DNA from: Oceanobacillus saliphilus
GTDB lineage: Bacteria > Bacillota > Bacilli > Bacillales > Amphibacillaceae
Reading direction: 5' to 3'
DNA: 64,000 nt
NCBI RefSeq assembly: GCF_023522835.1
Contig: NZ_JALCZU010000002.1
Location: 345,111 to 409,110, forward strand
The number at the start of each line of letters is the position of its first letter. The stretch's first letter is position 1. Below are positions 8,243-17,532 of the stretch, piece by piece. Both the position numbers and the translations under genes were made by a program. The notes under the pieces are model-generated. The model made no database searches and had not been told where the DNA came from. It was given only the letters and a program-made list of their open reading frames with translations.

Positions 8243-8446
8243 ATGACTGTAGCAGCTCAAGTTAAACAAACAATAGCTGGTTTAAAAAGTGCTCAAGCGA
8301 GCTTTGAACAGTTTGCACTTCAGACTGAAAATAAACAGGCAAAACAACTTTATCAGGATGCAGCACAACAAACGATGGCTATCCTGCAAAATGTAGAACC
8401 ACGAGTTACCCAAATAGAACAAGAGGAACCACAATACAAACAATAA
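8243..8446 (+). CDS. DUF1657 protein, first gene of the spoVA2mob-like operon
   Basis: A 67-residue helical protein of the DUF1657 family (MTVAAQVKQTIAGLK ... FALQTENKQAKQLY ... EPQYK). The start at 8243 is preferred over 8228 because AGGAGGGA lies just before it and the MTV start matches the paralogue at 10911. DUF1657 genes occur almost only with forespore SpoVA/DUF421 genes. The same domain is fused to the end of the DUF421 protein at 11127. The gene opens a seven-gene operon and is followed by 123 bp before the lipoprotein gene. Confidence 0.88.
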   Translation: MTVAAQVKQTIAGLKSAQASFEQFALQTENKQAKQLYQDAAQQTMAILQNVEPRVTQIEQEEPQYKQ

Positions 8447-8569
8447 ACGAACCAATTAAAGCACAGGCGACAGTTTTAGAAACCGAGCATAGCGACTGTA
8501 CAGGTACGAATAAAAGGGGCTGCAATATTGCCTCTTACATACCTCTAACGGAAGAGACGGGTGTGAGAC

Positions 8570-9034
8570 ATGCGAAAAACAACTAGTATTATTTACTTTT
8601 GTACCACGCTATTATTGGTTGCTTGTGGTAATGTGCAACCAATGGATACTGGGCAAAATACGGATGATTTTGCTGATATAACCAAAATATCTAATGAATA
8701 TTTAATAAGTCAGAAGCCTTCCAACCAAGCAAAAGAGATGTTAAGGAAACATGAGGAAATAACAGCAGTAAGAGCTGTGAATACAGAGGACAGCATTGTA
8801 ATTGCAATAGAGGTTGAACATCATGAACGGTTCACATTGGCGGAAACAAGAAAAAAATATAAAAAGGAAATGGAAGATAAATTCAAGGATAAGAAAGTCG
8901 AATTTTCCACCGACAAAAAAATCGTTCTTGAATTGGAAAAACTCGAGCAGGATATAACTAACAATACCATCACAAAAAAAGAATTGGAAAAGAAAGTAAA
9001 GCAAATAATAAAACTGACAAAGGAACAGACCTAA
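8570..9034 (+). CDS. YhcN/YlaJ-family sporulation lipoprotein
   Basis: A 154-residue lipoprotein. The signal peptide ends in LLLVAC (Cys19), and the mature part has the YhcN/YlaJ pattern with a compact alpha/beta core and a highly charged Lys/Glu C-terminus. Members sit in the spore inner membrane and are made in the forespore. Its position between DUF1657 and spoVAC matches the lipoprotein of the spoVA2mob operon. Its ribosome site is weak (GTGTGAG). Confidence 0.82.
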   Translation: MRKTTSIIYFCTTLLLVACGNVQPMDTGQNTDDFADITKISNEYLISQKPSNQAKEMLRKHEEITAVRAVNTEDSIVIAIEVEHHERFTLAETRKKYKKEMEDKFKDKKVEFSTDKKIVLELEKLEQDITNNTITKKELEKKVKQIIKLTKEQT

Positions 9035-9053
9035 AAGAAAGAGTGAATAAGTT

Positions 9054-9533
9054 ATGGCAGATGAGAAAAAGAAAAACTTACCACCTGAGGCACAAGAGTA
9101 TCAGGAATTTCAATCAAAGAGAGAAGTTAAAAGACCCTTACTGAAAAACTGCCTAAAGGCTTTTCTTGTTGGTGGATTCATTTGTTTTATCGGGCAAATC
9201 ATTACTACCTTTTATATATACAACTTTAATTTCACAGAACAAACAGCTGGTAACCCTACTGTGGCAACACTTATTTTCATTACCATGCTATTAACTGGTT
9301 TCGGATTCTATGATCGGATAGGACAATTTGCCGGAGCCGGTTCCGCAGTGCCTGTAACTGGCTTCGGTAATGCCGTTATCGCATCAGCCATTGAGTACCG
9401 TACAGAGGGGTTTATCCTTGGTGTTGGAAGTAACATGTTAAAACTTGCAGGTCCTGTCATTGTGTATGGTGTATTTGCAGCATTTGTAATAGCTATAATA
9501 AAAACAATTCTCGTTCAGTGGGGTGGCTTCTAA
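9054..9533 (+). CDS. spoVAC: Stage V sporulation protein AC homologue
   Basis: A 159-residue membrane protein with a charged N-terminus (about 1-35) and roughly four hydrophobic segments, including the typical FAGAGSAVPVTGFGNAV motif. SpoVAC is the mechanosensitive-type subunit of the dipicolinic acid (Ca-DPA) channel of the spore inner membrane, used for uptake in sporulation and release in germination. The stop codon overlaps the ATG of spoVAD (TAATG), showing translational coupling. This set appears to be an accessory copy: no spoVAA, spoVAB or spoVAF is present. Confidence 0.93.
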   Translation: MADEKKKNLPPEAQEYQEFQSKREVKRPLLKNCLKAFLVGGFICFIGQIITTFYIYNFNFTEQTAGNPTVATLIFITMLLTGFGFYDRIGQFAGAGSAVPVTGFGNAVIASAIEYRTEGFILGVGSNMLKLAGPVIVYGVFAAFVIAIIKTILVQWGGF

Positions 9534-10549
9534 TGCTTGCTGGACATCAAACTTGGATATTTAATAATAGCCCGGTCATTCTCACTACTGGTACCGTTGG
9601 TGGTCCCTTCGAAGCCAAAGGAAATATACCGGAAGCGTTCGACACGCTGCATGATGATATGTGGCTGAAACAAGCCTCCTTTGAGAAAGCACAACAGAAA
9701 ATGATGGAGGAAGCATGTCAAATAGCCATCAAGAAAAGCTCTATTGAAATAGAACAAGTTCAATTTTTCATCAGCGGTGATCTAATAAATCAAATTACAC
9801 CAACTAGTTTTGCTGCAAGTACAATGGGTCTTCCTTTCTTCGGGTTATTTAGTGCCTGTGCCACATCGATGGAAAGCCTTGCTTTATCAGCGGCAATTAT
9901 CAATGGAAATGGAGCAAACTATATCCTAAGCGGATCATCAAGCCATAATGCAGCGACGGAAAAACAGTTCCGTTATCCTACTGAGTATGGTGGACAGAAG
10001 CCTCCTACGTCTCAATGGACGGTAACTGGTGCAGGTTGTGCCCTTGTAGCAAAAGAGGGTAATGGTCCCAAAATAACGTCTGCTACAATCGGAAAAGTGG
10101 TGGACATGGGTATGACCGACCCTTTCAATATGGGGGGTGCGATGGCTGCGGCTGCGGCAGATACGATTGAAACTCATTTAAAGGAGAGAAATGTTGATCC
10201 TTCTTATTATGACTTGATCATTACAGGGGATCTTGGGCATGTCGGTAGAGAAGTCTCCTTAGATTACATGCATAAACGAAATATTTCATTAGAGGAAAAA
10301 AACTATGTTGATTGCGGTCTTACTATTTATCGAGAGGGCCAGCCAGTTTTAGCGGGCGCAAGCGGTTCCGCATGTTCTGCAGTAGTAACTTATGGTCACT
10401 TCTTGAAGCAGATGGCCAAAGGTGAACTGAAACGAATACTGGTCGTTGCAACCGGATCACTGCATTCAACATTAAGTATACAGCAAAGTGATCCAATACC
10501 ATGTATCGCACATGCTGTATCAATTGAATCAGGAAGTGATAATGTATGA
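9533..10549 (+). CDS. spoVAD: Stage V sporulation protein AD homologue
   Basis: A 338-residue soluble protein of the SpoVAD family, which has a thiolase/ketoacyl-synthase-III-like fold but binds DPA instead of acting as an enzyme. Typical features are [27 protein letters not shown] at the N-terminus (written here only as the opening pattern GHQTW...GPFE), [13 protein letters not shown], and the C-terminal HAVSIES. The ATG at 9533 overlaps the spoVAC stop; a GTG at 9518 is unlikely. The end overlaps spoVAE by 4 bases (ATGA). Confidence 0.94.
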   Translation: MLAGHQTWIFNNSPVILTTGTVGGPFEAKGNIPEAFDTLHDDMWLKQASFEKAQQKMMEEACQIAIKKSSIEIEQVQFFISGDLINQITPTSFAASTMGLPFFGLFSACATSMESLALSAAIINGNGANYILSGSSSHNAATEKQFRYPTEYGGQKPPTSQWTVTGAGCALVAKEGNGPKITSATIGKVVDMGMTDPFNMGGAMAAAAADTIETHLKERNVDPSYYDLIITGDLGHVGREVSLDYMHKRNISLEEKNYVDCGLTIYREGQPVLAGASGSACSAVVTYGHFLKQMAKGELKRILVVATGSLHSTLSIQQSDPIPCIAHAVSIESGSDNV

Positions 10550-10896
10550 TATTTTTTTGGGCATTTGTAGTAGGCGGGCTTATTTGTGTGATTGGCCAGA
10601 TTATGTTTGATGTCTTCAAACTATCACCTGCACATACGTTGACCATACTCGTAGTAAGCGGTGCAGTACTTGATGGATTGGGTTTGTATGAGCCATTGAT
10701 AGACTTTGCAGGGGCAGGTGCGACCGTACCAATAACCAGCTTTGGGAATTCATTGGTTCACGGTGCCATGCAGGAAGCCGAGAAACACGGGCTTATCGGG
10801 GTAGTCACTGGCATGTTTGAAGTTACCAGTTCAGGTATCTCTTCTGCAATTATTTTTGGAGTAATTGGAGCGCTCATTTTCAAACCAAAAGGATAA
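10546..10896 (+). CDS. spoVAE: Stage V sporulation protein AE (SpoVAEb type)
   Basis: A 116-residue membrane protein with four hydrophobic segments and the [17 protein letters not shown] motif shared with SpoVAC. It is the membrane partner of SpoVAC and SpoVAD in the Ca-DPA channel. The start overlaps the spoVAD stop by 4 bases. Its short form corresponds to SpoVAEb of other Bacilli, and no SpoVAEa is encoded next to it. Confidence 0.92.
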   Translation: MIFFWAFVVGGLICVIGQIMFDVFKLSPAHTLTILVVSGAVLDGLGLYEPLIDFAGAGATVPITSFGNSLVHGAMQEAEKHGLIGVVTGMFEVTSSGISSAIIFGVIGALIFKPKG

Positions 10897-10910
10897 CTGG
10901 AGATGATTAA

Positions 10911-11111
10911 ATGACAGTCGGTTCTCAAGTTAAAGGATGCTATTCATCCATTAAAAGTATTGAAGCGGGTCTTGGTATACTGGCACATAAAACCCAGGAT
11001 GCAGAATCAAGACAGGCTTTTGTAAATGTCGAACAAATAATTTCGCAAATTAAGAACGACCTGCAAAAACAAGTAATCGAACTTTCCAAACAAGAACCGC
11101 AATACAAATAG
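10911..11111 (+). CDS. DUF1657 protein, second copy
   Basis: A 66-residue helical protein, MTVGSQVKGCYSSIK ... LAHKTQDAESRQAF ... EPQYK, clearly paralogous to the product of 8243-8446 (same start, centre and end motifs). Fourteen bases separate it from spoVAE and fifteen from the DUF421 gene. It is probably a small accessory protein of the spore inner membrane complex (known association, unknown mechanism). Confidence 0.88.
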   Translation: MTVGSQVKGCYSSIKSIEAGLGILAHKTQDAESRQAFVNVEQIISQIKNDLQKQVIELSKQEPQYK

Positions 11112-11126
11112 AGAGGATTGATCTAG

Positions 11127-11984
11127 GTGCCGGAATGGATTAACGTTATTGTTAGATCCCTCACATTGATAGTATTCCTATTTTTCCTAGTAAAATGGCT
11201 GGGAACAAAACAATTATCCCAATTGAATATTTTCGAAACGATTTCCGGAATTGTACTTGGAGGTATTGCTGCCATTCATACAATGGATCCGACCACTAAT
11301 TTCGGTTATGCTATCATCGCTATGGCAATCTGGTTCATAGTCCCTTTCGGAGTCGAAAAAATCTCATTAAAGAGCAAAGCTTTTCGTGACTTTACAGAGG
11401 GAAAAAGTACCGTTTTTATTCAAGACGGGAAAATCATGGAAGATAACTTAAAAAAAGAAGGATACTCAACAGACGAGTTATTGGAAAAGCTACGGGACAA
11501 TAACGTATACCTTGCATCTGATGTGGAATTTGCAGTGCTGGAGCCATCCGGAACATTGAGTGTACTCCCAAAACGGGAAAACCGACCATTGACTGCTAAG
11601 GATCTGGGCATTAAACTAGCACCAACAAAGGAACCACAAACAGTTGTTATGGACGGAAAAGTATTGTTGGAACCTTTAGCCAATTTGTCCCTGAATACGA
11701 ATTGGCTTGAGACCGAATTGGATAAAATGAATATCAGCATAGAAAATGTTTTCCTGGGACAAGTAGATAGTGATGGGCAACTAACCGTTGACTTATACGA
11801 CGATAAGATAGCAGTTGCTGAACCGGTAGAAAAACCGCTGATTCTTGCAACAATGAAAAAATGCCAAGCTGATTTGGAGCTGTTCTCTCTCTCTACGGAA
11901 AATAGCGAATCCAAGGAAATGTACGAAAGAAACAGCAAAAAACTACAGCATGCAATCGATTCAATTACTCCCTATCTAAAATAA
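11127..11984 (+). CDS. DUF421 (YetF-type) + DUF1657 membrane protein (2Duf)
   Basis: A GTG-initiated 285-residue protein with three N-terminal membrane helices (about 8-85), the YetF/DUF421 cytosolic beta domain (about 90-225: VFIQDGKIMEDNLKK, VEFAVLEPSGTLSV, VFLGQVDSDGQLTVDLYDD) and a C-terminal DUF1657-like helical unit (about 235-285, CQADLELFSLSTENSESKEMY). This fusion is the 2Duf protein, reported as the main contributor of the spoVA2mob operon to wet-heat resistance of spores. AGAGGATTGATC precedes the GTG. It is the last operon gene. A paralogue lies at 51568-52428. Confidence 0.9.
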   Translation: MPEWINVIVRSLTLIVFLFFLVKWLGTKQLSQLNIFETISGIVLGGIAAIHTMDPTTNFGYAIIAMAIWFIVPFGVEKISLKSKAFRDFTEGKSTVFIQDGKIMEDNLKKEGYSTDELLEKLRDNNVYLASDVEFAVLEPSGTLSVLPKRENRPLTAKDLGIKLAPTKEPQTVVMDGKVLLEPLANLSLNTNWLETELDKMNISIENVFLGQVDSDGQLTVDLYDDKIAVAEPVEKPLILATMKKCQADLELFSLSTENSESKEMYERNSKKLQHAIDSITPYLK

Positions 11985-12062
11985 TTTTCTTTTAAATTTT
12001 TCCTATTTCGTGTACTATAATGAAGTTATTATAAAATAAAACACGAAAAGGAATGAATTGCA

Positions 12063-13292
12063 GTGAAAGAAAAACTTAAAGCCTATCGATTCCCGATTCT
12101 GCTTCTTTTATCTATTATTCTGGGCTCTATTATTGGAATAATTTTTGGTGAACAAGCAACTATAATTAAACCTCTTGGCGATATTTTCATAAATCTGTTA
12201 TTTATGATCGTTGTCCCACTTGTTTTCTTTACGATTTCATCAGCGATTGCAAATATGAACAGTATGAAGCGGCTTGGGAAAATAATGGGTTCGATGATGA
12301 CTGTTTTTGTTGTTACGGGACTTATAGCATCTGTATTTATGTTAACTGCAACAGTTATTTTCGAACCCGGATCAGGTGTGGATATTCCATTAACGACACC
12401 TGAACAAGTTGACGAAATAAGCCTGGGGGACCAATTGGTCAATACATTTACAGTTTCCGACTTCCCCGATTTATTATCGAGATCGAACATGCTTGCATTG
12501 ATCATCTTTTCAATATTAGTAGGGGTGGCTACTGGATTAACTGGTGAGCAAGGGCGTCCATTCACCAGATTTTTGACAAGTGCTTCAGAAGTATTTATGA
12601 AAATCATTCAGCTTGTTATGTATTATGCACCGATCGGATTAGGAGCTTACTTTGCATCATTGATTGGTGAATTTGGCACAGCATTGATTGGCGATTATGC
12701 CAGAGCAATTATAATTTACTACCCTGTCGCTGTAATATACTTTGCCATCGGGTTTACTCTATATGCATTTATAGCTGGTGGGAAAAGAGGGGTTACCCGA
12801 TTTTGGAAAAATATCCTTTCTCCTGCCGCAACTGCGCTGGGAACCGGAAGCAGTGTAGCATCACTTCCTGTTAATTTACAGGCTGCTAAAAGAATTGGGG
12901 TACCAAAAGACATACGTGAGACAGTGCTGCCACTTGGAGCAACGATTCATATGGATGGATCCTGCCTGTCAGCAATGTTAAAGATTGCTTTTGTTTTTGG
13001 CGTGTTCAATATGGATTTCTCGGGAATTGATACATTTTTAACAGCAATCGGTGTATGCTTATTATCAGGGATCGTCATGAGTGGCATTCCCGGCGGTGGC
13101 TTTATAGGTGAATTAATGATTATTACTCTATATGGCCTGCCTATAGAAGCACTACCTATCATATCTGCAATCGGTGTTGTCGTTGACCCTCCAGCAACAA
13201 TGGTTAACGCTACAGGAGACACCGTATCCAGTATGCTTGTCACCAGACATATGGAAGGCAAGGATTGGATGGAGATGGCTGAAGCTAACTAA
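12063..13292 (+). CDS. Dicarboxylate/amino-acid:cation symporter (DAACS)
   Basis: A 409-residue transporter of the GltP/GltT/DctA family with eight membrane helices and two re-entrant loops. Diagnostic motifs are the serine-rich loop GTGSSVASLP, the helix-7/substrate site with MDGSCLSAMLK, and GIPGGGFIGEL with VDPPATMVNATGDT near the C-terminus. It imports glutamate, aspartate or C4-dicarboxylates with Na+ or H+; the substrate cannot be settled from sequence reading. GTG start after AAGGAATG. It is monocistronic, with a terminator at 13305-13334. The 5' region carries an 8-bp inverted repeat (TTTCGTGT/ACACGAAA, 12005-12052) around a TATAAT box. Confidence 0.92.
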   Translation: MKEKLKAYRFPILLLLSIILGSIIGIIFGEQATIIKPLGDIFINLLFMIVVPLVFFTISSAIANMNSMKRLGKIMGSMMTVFVVTGLIASVFMLTATVIFEPGSGVDIPLTTPEQVDEISLGDQLVNTFTVSDFPDLLSRSNMLALIIFSILVGVATGLTGEQGRPFTRFLTSASEVFMKIIQLVMYYAPIGLGAYFASLIGEFGTALIGDYARAIIIYYPVAVIYFAIGFTLYAFIAGGKRGVTRFWKNILSPAATALGTGSSVASLPVNLQAAKRIGVPKDIRETVLPLGATIHMDGSCLSAMLKIAFVFGVFNMDFSGIDTFLTAIGVCLLSGIVMSGIPGGGFIGELMIITLYGLPIEALPIISAIGVVVDPPATMVNATGDTVSSMLVTRHMEGKDWMEMAEAN

Positions 13293-13304
13293 GAATTATA
13301 AACC

Positions 13305-13334
13305 AGGTCTCACTTATTATGGTGAGGCCTTTTA
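13305..13334 (+). terminator. Rho-independent terminator
   Basis: ggtctcac pairs with gtgaggcc and TTTTA follows. It ends the symporter gene. Confidence 0.8.
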
Positions 13335-13454
13335 TATTGTCCTCTTATACAGAAGAAAGAGAGCTACTTAGTGAAGATTCGGTTAACACGTGTTGCATCT
13401 GTACAAAAAGCTATGCATAGCAGATCCGTGTTGGTTTCTTATCTTTTAAACAGA

Positions 13455-13482
13455 GTCAGCCAGCATAGAAATGCTGGCTGAC
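13455..13482. terminator. Strong hairpin at the end of the cstA operon
   Basis: A perfect 12-bp stem, gtcagccagcat/atgctggctgac, with a 4-base loop, directly after the stop codon of the minus-strand oxidoreductase gene. The T-run is weak but the stem is strong enough for a terminator or 3'-end stabiliser. Confidence 0.75.
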
Positions 13483-13484
13483 CT

Positions 13485-14462
13485 TTACAAACGGATTGCA
13501 ACCTTTCCGAATTGCTTCCCTTCTTTTAAGTAATCAAAAGCTGACTGCGCATGATCAAGTGTATAGGTACGATCTACAACCGGACGCATGCCAAAATTGT
13601 TAACATGATCAAGTACTGCATGTAATTCTTGTCTGCTCCCCATCGTTGTTCCAATTAACTGATATTGCCCATAGAAGAAATTACGTAAATCAAGATCTAC
13701 ATTGTCATCTGTAGTTGCGCCAAATATTACAATCCGGCCGCCCTTCTTCAAAACACCCAATGAACGATTAAAGGTGGCTTCTCCTACACTGTCAATAACC
13801 AAATCAACTGTTTCATGCTTCAATTCTTCATCCCAGTCACTATTCGTATCCAGTACTAAATCAGCTCCAAGTTCTCTCGCCTGCTTCCGCTTTTCTTCAC
13901 TTCGGGATGTTACAATGACGCGTGCACCTACGTTTTTCGCAAAAGTAATCAGATAGGTTGCCACCCCACTTCCAGCCCCTGGAATAAACAGTGTCTCTCC
14001 CCTTTTAATCTGACCTTTTGTAAAAAGTGCACGATATCCGGTCAATGCCGCCAAGGTAAATACACCGGCTTCTTCCCATGATAAATGCTCAGGTTTTTTC
14101 TCCACTTGTTCTTCCGACAAAGCAATTTTCTCTGCAAATGTGCCATGATCGGGCATACCCAAAATATCAAACCCTTCTGGTGGAGCATCGCTATTATCAT
14201 ACCAGCGCAAGGAAGGATTAATGATTACTTCATCACCTACCTGAAATCTGCTGACGCCTTCTCCTATCGCTTCAATGACTCCAGCTCCATCAGAACCAAG
14301 TATCAATGCTTTTTTATCATTTCCCACTCTTTTAGGAATCGATAGATCCCTTCTATTTAAACCGGCAGTGCGCAATGCAACAACCACGTCATGTGGTCCT
14401 GCAACAGGCTCTTCCATTTCTTTCATTTTCAACTCTCCATATTCCAATACAAATGCCTTCAT
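13485..14462 (-). CDS. Zinc-type alcohol dehydrogenase-like / quinone oxidoreductase (YogA-like MDR)
   Basis: A 325-residue medium-chain reductase. An N-terminal GroES-like domain (MKAFVLEYGELKMKEMEEP..., GLNRRDLSIP, GSDGAGVIEAIG) is followed by a Rossmann domain with GAGSGVATYLITFAKNVGARVIVTSR (short GxGxxxA core). Zinc-binding cysteines are absent, so it is the zinc-free quinone-oxidoreductase type. The start at 14462 is favoured since GGAAGG lies 10 bases before; the ATG at 14471 overlaps that site and the ArsA stop. It is the last gene of the cstA - RCC - ArsA operon, so it may act on a related metabolite (inferred). Confidence 0.87.
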   Translation of the reverse strand: MKAFVLEYGELKMKEMEEPVAGPHDVVVALRTAGLNRRDLSIPKRVGNDKKALILGSDGAGVIEAIGEGVSRFQVGDEVIINPSLRWYDNSDAPPEGFDILGMPDHGTFAEKIALSEEQVEKKPEHLSWEEAGVFTLAALTGYRALFTKGQIKRGETLFIPGAGSGVATYLITFAKNVGARVIVTSRSEEKRKQARELGADLVLDTNSDWDEELKHETVDLVIDSVGEATFNRSLGVLKKGGRIVIFGATTDDNVDLDLRNFFYGQYQLIGTTMGSRQELHAVLDHVNNFGMRPVVDRTYTLDHAQSAFDYLKEGKQFGKVAIRL

Positions 14463-14467
14463 TTTAT

Positions 14468-15400
14468 TCATCCTTCCGTGTAATAGTGACTCATCTTTTC
14501 CAATTGCTGTTTGCTTGTTATATCCCCGGAAAACAATGGCACGTAAACTAGTTTCTGCTTCTTGAACATTTCTTCAATCATCGTGATATACTGTTTCTCA
14601 TGTTTTTTTCTTTTTTCGAAAAATGTTCCATCAGCATTGTCAGGCAAAACTTTATTTACAATCAGTGTTTTGACATGTAAATGATAGTTATCGAGCAATT
14701 CAATCGCTTTTTTCGTTTCCAGAATGGGAAGGCGTTCTGGATTCAAAACAAAAATAAAGCCTGTCTGATGATTATCAAGCAGTACTTCTCTTGCTTTTGA
14801 GAATCTCTCCTGCCTTTCCCTCAGTACATCATAAATAGGGTCTTCAATCGGCTCTCCATCATTTAACAACTGGGTGTAGTTGTCATTCGTTTTCTTCCGT
14901 TTCTGCAATAGCCCTTCTATCCATATACCCATTAGTTCAGGAAGCGTCAACAGTCTGATTGTATGGCCTGTAGGAGCCGTATCAAATATAAGTTTATCAA
15001 AATTACTTCTCTCTTCCAGAATAATTGCTATCAATTTATCGAATAAAGCAGCTTCATCAGCTCCAGGAGAAGCTTTGGCAGTATCGAGTTGACGATGGAC
15101 TTCTTCCATCATACTTGACTGTACAATTCCCTTAATATTTTCTTTCACACTATTAATATATTTTTCTGTTTCCAGATCGGGATCTATTTCAAGCGCAAAC
15201 AGTTTCTCCGTAACCTGCTTTGTGGTTCCACCGATTTCCTGTTCAAAGATGTCTCCGATATTATGAGCCGGATCTGTTGAAATCAATAATGTTTTATAGC
15301 CTTTTTTGGCAGATTCCCAGGCAATTGCAGCAGCAGATGTGGATTTACCTACACCTCCCTTACCTCCTATAAAAAGTATCTTCTTTTCTAAATCCTGCAT
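14468..15400 (-). CDS. ArsA/Get3-family ATPase
   Basis: A 310-residue ATPase of the ArsA/GET3 family with a single domain. The deviant Walker A GGKGGVGKST is at residues 12-21, the switch I STDPAHN at about 43-49, and the family signature DTAPTGHTIRLL at about 138. No arsenite-binding cysteine triad of classical ArsA is visible, and no ArsB or ArsR lies nearby, so arsenic export is unlikely. AAAGG lies 10 bases before the ATG at 15400. It sits between the RCC-tailed protein and the oxidoreductase, downstream of cstA. A role in maturing or gating the CstA complex is inferred, not shown. Confidence 0.88.
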   Translation of the reverse strand: MQDLEKKILFIGGKGGVGKSTSAAAIAWESAKKGYKTLLISTDPAHNIGDIFEQEIGGTTKQVTEKLFALEIDPDLETEKYINSVKENIKGIVQSSMMEEVHRQLDTAKASPGADEAALFDKLIAIILEERSNFDKLIFDTAPTGHTIRLLTLPELMGIWIEGLLQKRKKTNDNYTQLLNDGEPIEDPIYDVLRERQERFSKAREVLLDNHQTGFIFVLNPERLPILETKKAIELLDNYHLHVKTLIVNKVLPDNADGTFFEKRKKHEKQYITMIEEMFKKQKLVYVPLFSGDITSKQQLEKMSHYYTEG

Positions 15401-15430
15401 TGTATTCACATCCTTTCTGTTACCATATTG

Positions 15431-15688
15431 CTAGCAACAGCGAATTCCTGTCATCGGCGACTTTTCCATCCCCATCCTCAAATGCCAATCGTGGAATCTT
15501 TCAATCATGTAAGGGTATAATTCAAGGGTGTAATAATAAACTGGATTGGGAATTCCTATCATTTCTGAATATAGCAACAAAAGAAAGAAATCATCCTCAT
15601 TTCTGAGTTCCCTGGCTATTTCCTGACGGTGCGGCATACTCAATACCTCTTCATAAAATGCAATCAATTGCTTTAATTTTTCAAGCAT
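15431..15688 (-). CDS. Small RCC-tailed protein (cory-CC-star type), CstA partner candidate
   Basis: An 85-residue protein starting MLEKLKQLIAFYEEVLSMPHRQEIA, with a helical, aromatic-rich centre (YYYTLELYPYMIERFHDWH) and ending GIRCC. I recall a Bacillales family called cory-CC-star with this tail. The -RCC end also resembles the C-terminus of the enterobacterial YbdD/YjiX proteins, which are encoded right after CstA-type pyruvate transporters. The start at 15688 is chosen for AAGGTGAG; the frame upstream to 15787 overlaps cstA and is not used. It lies 70 bp after cstA and 30 bp before the ArsA gene. Confidence 0.8.
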   Translation of the reverse strand: MLEKLKQLIAFYEEVLSMPHRQEIARELRNEDDFFLLLLYSEMIGIPNPVYYYTLELYPYMIERFHDWHLRMGMEKSPMTGIRCC

Positions 15689-15758
15689 ATCCCATCTCAC
15701 CTTCTGTTGACAAATATGTAGAGAAGGGGTCACCGAAATCAGGACCCCTCTCGTTAGC

Positions 15759-17495
15759 TTAATTATCTTTATCAAGTGGTTCATCATACTTTTTCGTCAA
15801 TGTTGAGAAAGCAGTCAATGCTATCCATATCGCAAAGACGAATATAATTGCACCAAGTACAAATAAGAGGGTATTGGAATTACTTCCAAACCATGACCAT
15901 TCAAAAAAGACCTGTTGGAACATGGCATACATTGTCATGAACATAAGGAAAATCATCGGAATAAGCGCGACTGCATAATTCCTTCCGAGCCGTTTGAGCC
16001 AGATCGCAATCAGCATTAAACTGATTCCGGCCAGTAATTGATTTGCTGTTCCAAAAAGTGGCCATATTAAGTAACCCCCTGAACCAAACCCATTAGGACC
16101 TTCAGGAATCAGTACCAATGCGGAACTGGAGACAACAGCAATTGAAGTTGCCACATGTTTCTTTGTAATTACTGGAACATTGTATTCAACACCAAGTTCA
16201 GCGATAATATAGCGCATTAACCTTACTGACGTATCTAAGGTTGTAGCCGCAAAACTCACTACAATGATGGATACTATTGTTCTGGCTATGTCAGCTGGAA
16301 TCGCTATCCCCTCTGCAAGTTTTGCTGCACCTTCAACAAATGTTCCTAAACCTACTGCATTCGCTTGTGTAAAACTTGTATAAGTTGCTAGGAATGCATC
16401 TGTATTTGCAAAAAAAGTAGCTACAGCAATAATGGATACCAAAGCTAAAATACCTTCACCAACTGCACCAAAGTAACCAACAAATCTTGCATCGGTTTCT
16501 TTATCCAATTGTTTGGAAGTGGTTCCCGATGACACCAAACCATGGAAACCTGAAATTGCCCCACATGCAATGGTAATGAACAAAAGTGGCAGCCAATTCC
16601 GATCTGGATTTTCATTTACCAATGGTGCTGTCATTTCAGGATTCAAGAAGATTAGACCAAGATATAAAATAGCAAGTCCTACTACAAGCTGATGTGAGTT
16701 AATGAAATCTCTCGGTTGCAACAGTTTCCAGACCGGCAACGTGGATGCAATGTATACATAAACCATTAATATAACAATCCAAATTAAAAAGGCGGTGGAA
16801 ACTGCTCCTAAGCCGAATAAACCTGCACCATCGGCTCCTCCCATATACTGTACCAAATTAATCTGCAAAAATTCAAACCTACTGGCAAATATTGCTGTCA
16901 AATACATAATTGCCAATGCAATTATCGAAGGAATCAGCATCTTCATCTTGCGTTTATATGCTGCATATCCAATCCAGATTGCCAGCGGAATTTGAATAAA
17001 TACCGGGAGAACACTTGCTGGATAATTAATGAAAAGATTTGCGATAACCCATGCAAACACAGCATTTACCATAAGTACAAGAATTAAAATAATAAATAAA
17101 AATAAAAGCTTTGCACGATTCCCTATCAGTTTATCAGCAATTGTTCCTACTGACTGCCCTTTATTTCTGACAGACAAAGCAAGCGTTCCAAAATCATGGA
17201 CACCTGCTGCGAAGACTGTTCCGATAATAACCCAAAGAAAAGCAGGAAGCCATCCCCAATATACTGCGATTGCAGGCCCCAGAATAGGAGCAGCCCCTGC
17301 TACTGATGTGAAATGGTGCCCCCAAAGAACGAATTTGTTCGTTGGCACAAAATCAACACCATCATTATACCTATGTGCCGGTGTCACATAGTTTGGATCC
17401 AGTCTATAAATCTTTTCTGCTACAAATTTAGAATAATAGCGATAGCCTAAAGCGAAAACAACCATACCTACCAGTGCTACCAAAATACCACTCAT
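15759..17495 (-). CDS. cstA: Carbon starvation protein CstA, peptide/pyruvate transporter
   Basis: A 578-residue polytopic protein with about 16 hydrophobic segments. Family motifs are FKVLWGHHFTSVAGAAPI-like (here NKFVLWGHHFTSVAG), GPAIAVYWGWLPAFLW, GVHDFGTLALSVRNKG and ISGFHGLVSSGTTSKQ. CstA proteins import pyruvate or peptides when carbon is short. It lies first in a four-gene operon with the RCC protein, ArsA ATPase and an oxidoreductase. AAAGGGGAGG precedes the ATG. A cre-like site about 40 bp upstream suggests CcpA repression in rich carbon. Confidence 0.94.
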   Translation of the reverse strand: MSGILVALVGMVVFALGYRYYSKFVAEKIYRLDPNYVTPAHRYNDGVDFVPTNKFVLWGHHFTSVAGAAPILGPAIAVYWGWLPAFLWVIIGTVFAAGVHDFGTLALSVRNKGQSVGTIADKLIGNRAKLLFLFIILILVLMVNAVFAWVIANLFINYPASVLPVFIQIPLAIWIGYAAYKRKMKMLIPSIIALAIMYLTAIFASRFEFLQINLVQYMGGADGAGLFGLGAVSTAFLIWIVILMVYVYIASTLPVWKLLQPRDFINSHQLVVGLAILYLGLIFLNPEMTAPLVNENPDRNWLPLLFITIACGAISGFHGLVSSGTTSKQLDKETDARFVGYFGAVGEGILALVSIIAVATFFANTDAFLATYTSFTQANAVGLGTFVEGAAKLAEGIAIPADIARTIVSIIVVSFAATTLDTSVRLMRYIIAELGVEYNVPVITKKHVATSIAVVSSSALVLIPEGPNGFGSGGYLIWPLFGTANQLLAGISLMLIAIWLKRLGRNYAVALIPMIFLMFMTMYAMFQQVFFEWSWFGSNSNTLLFVLGAIIFVFAIWIALTAFSTLTKKYDEPLDKDN

Positions 17496-17532
17496 TTTCT
17501 ATACCTCCCCTTTTTTCTTCTCTACAAGCTAT

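Noticed and set aside
14468-15400. Arsenic resistance system
   Set aside because: The ArsA ATPase lacks the usual cysteines and no arsB, arsR, arsC-resistance or arsD gene is near; the operon belongs to cstA.
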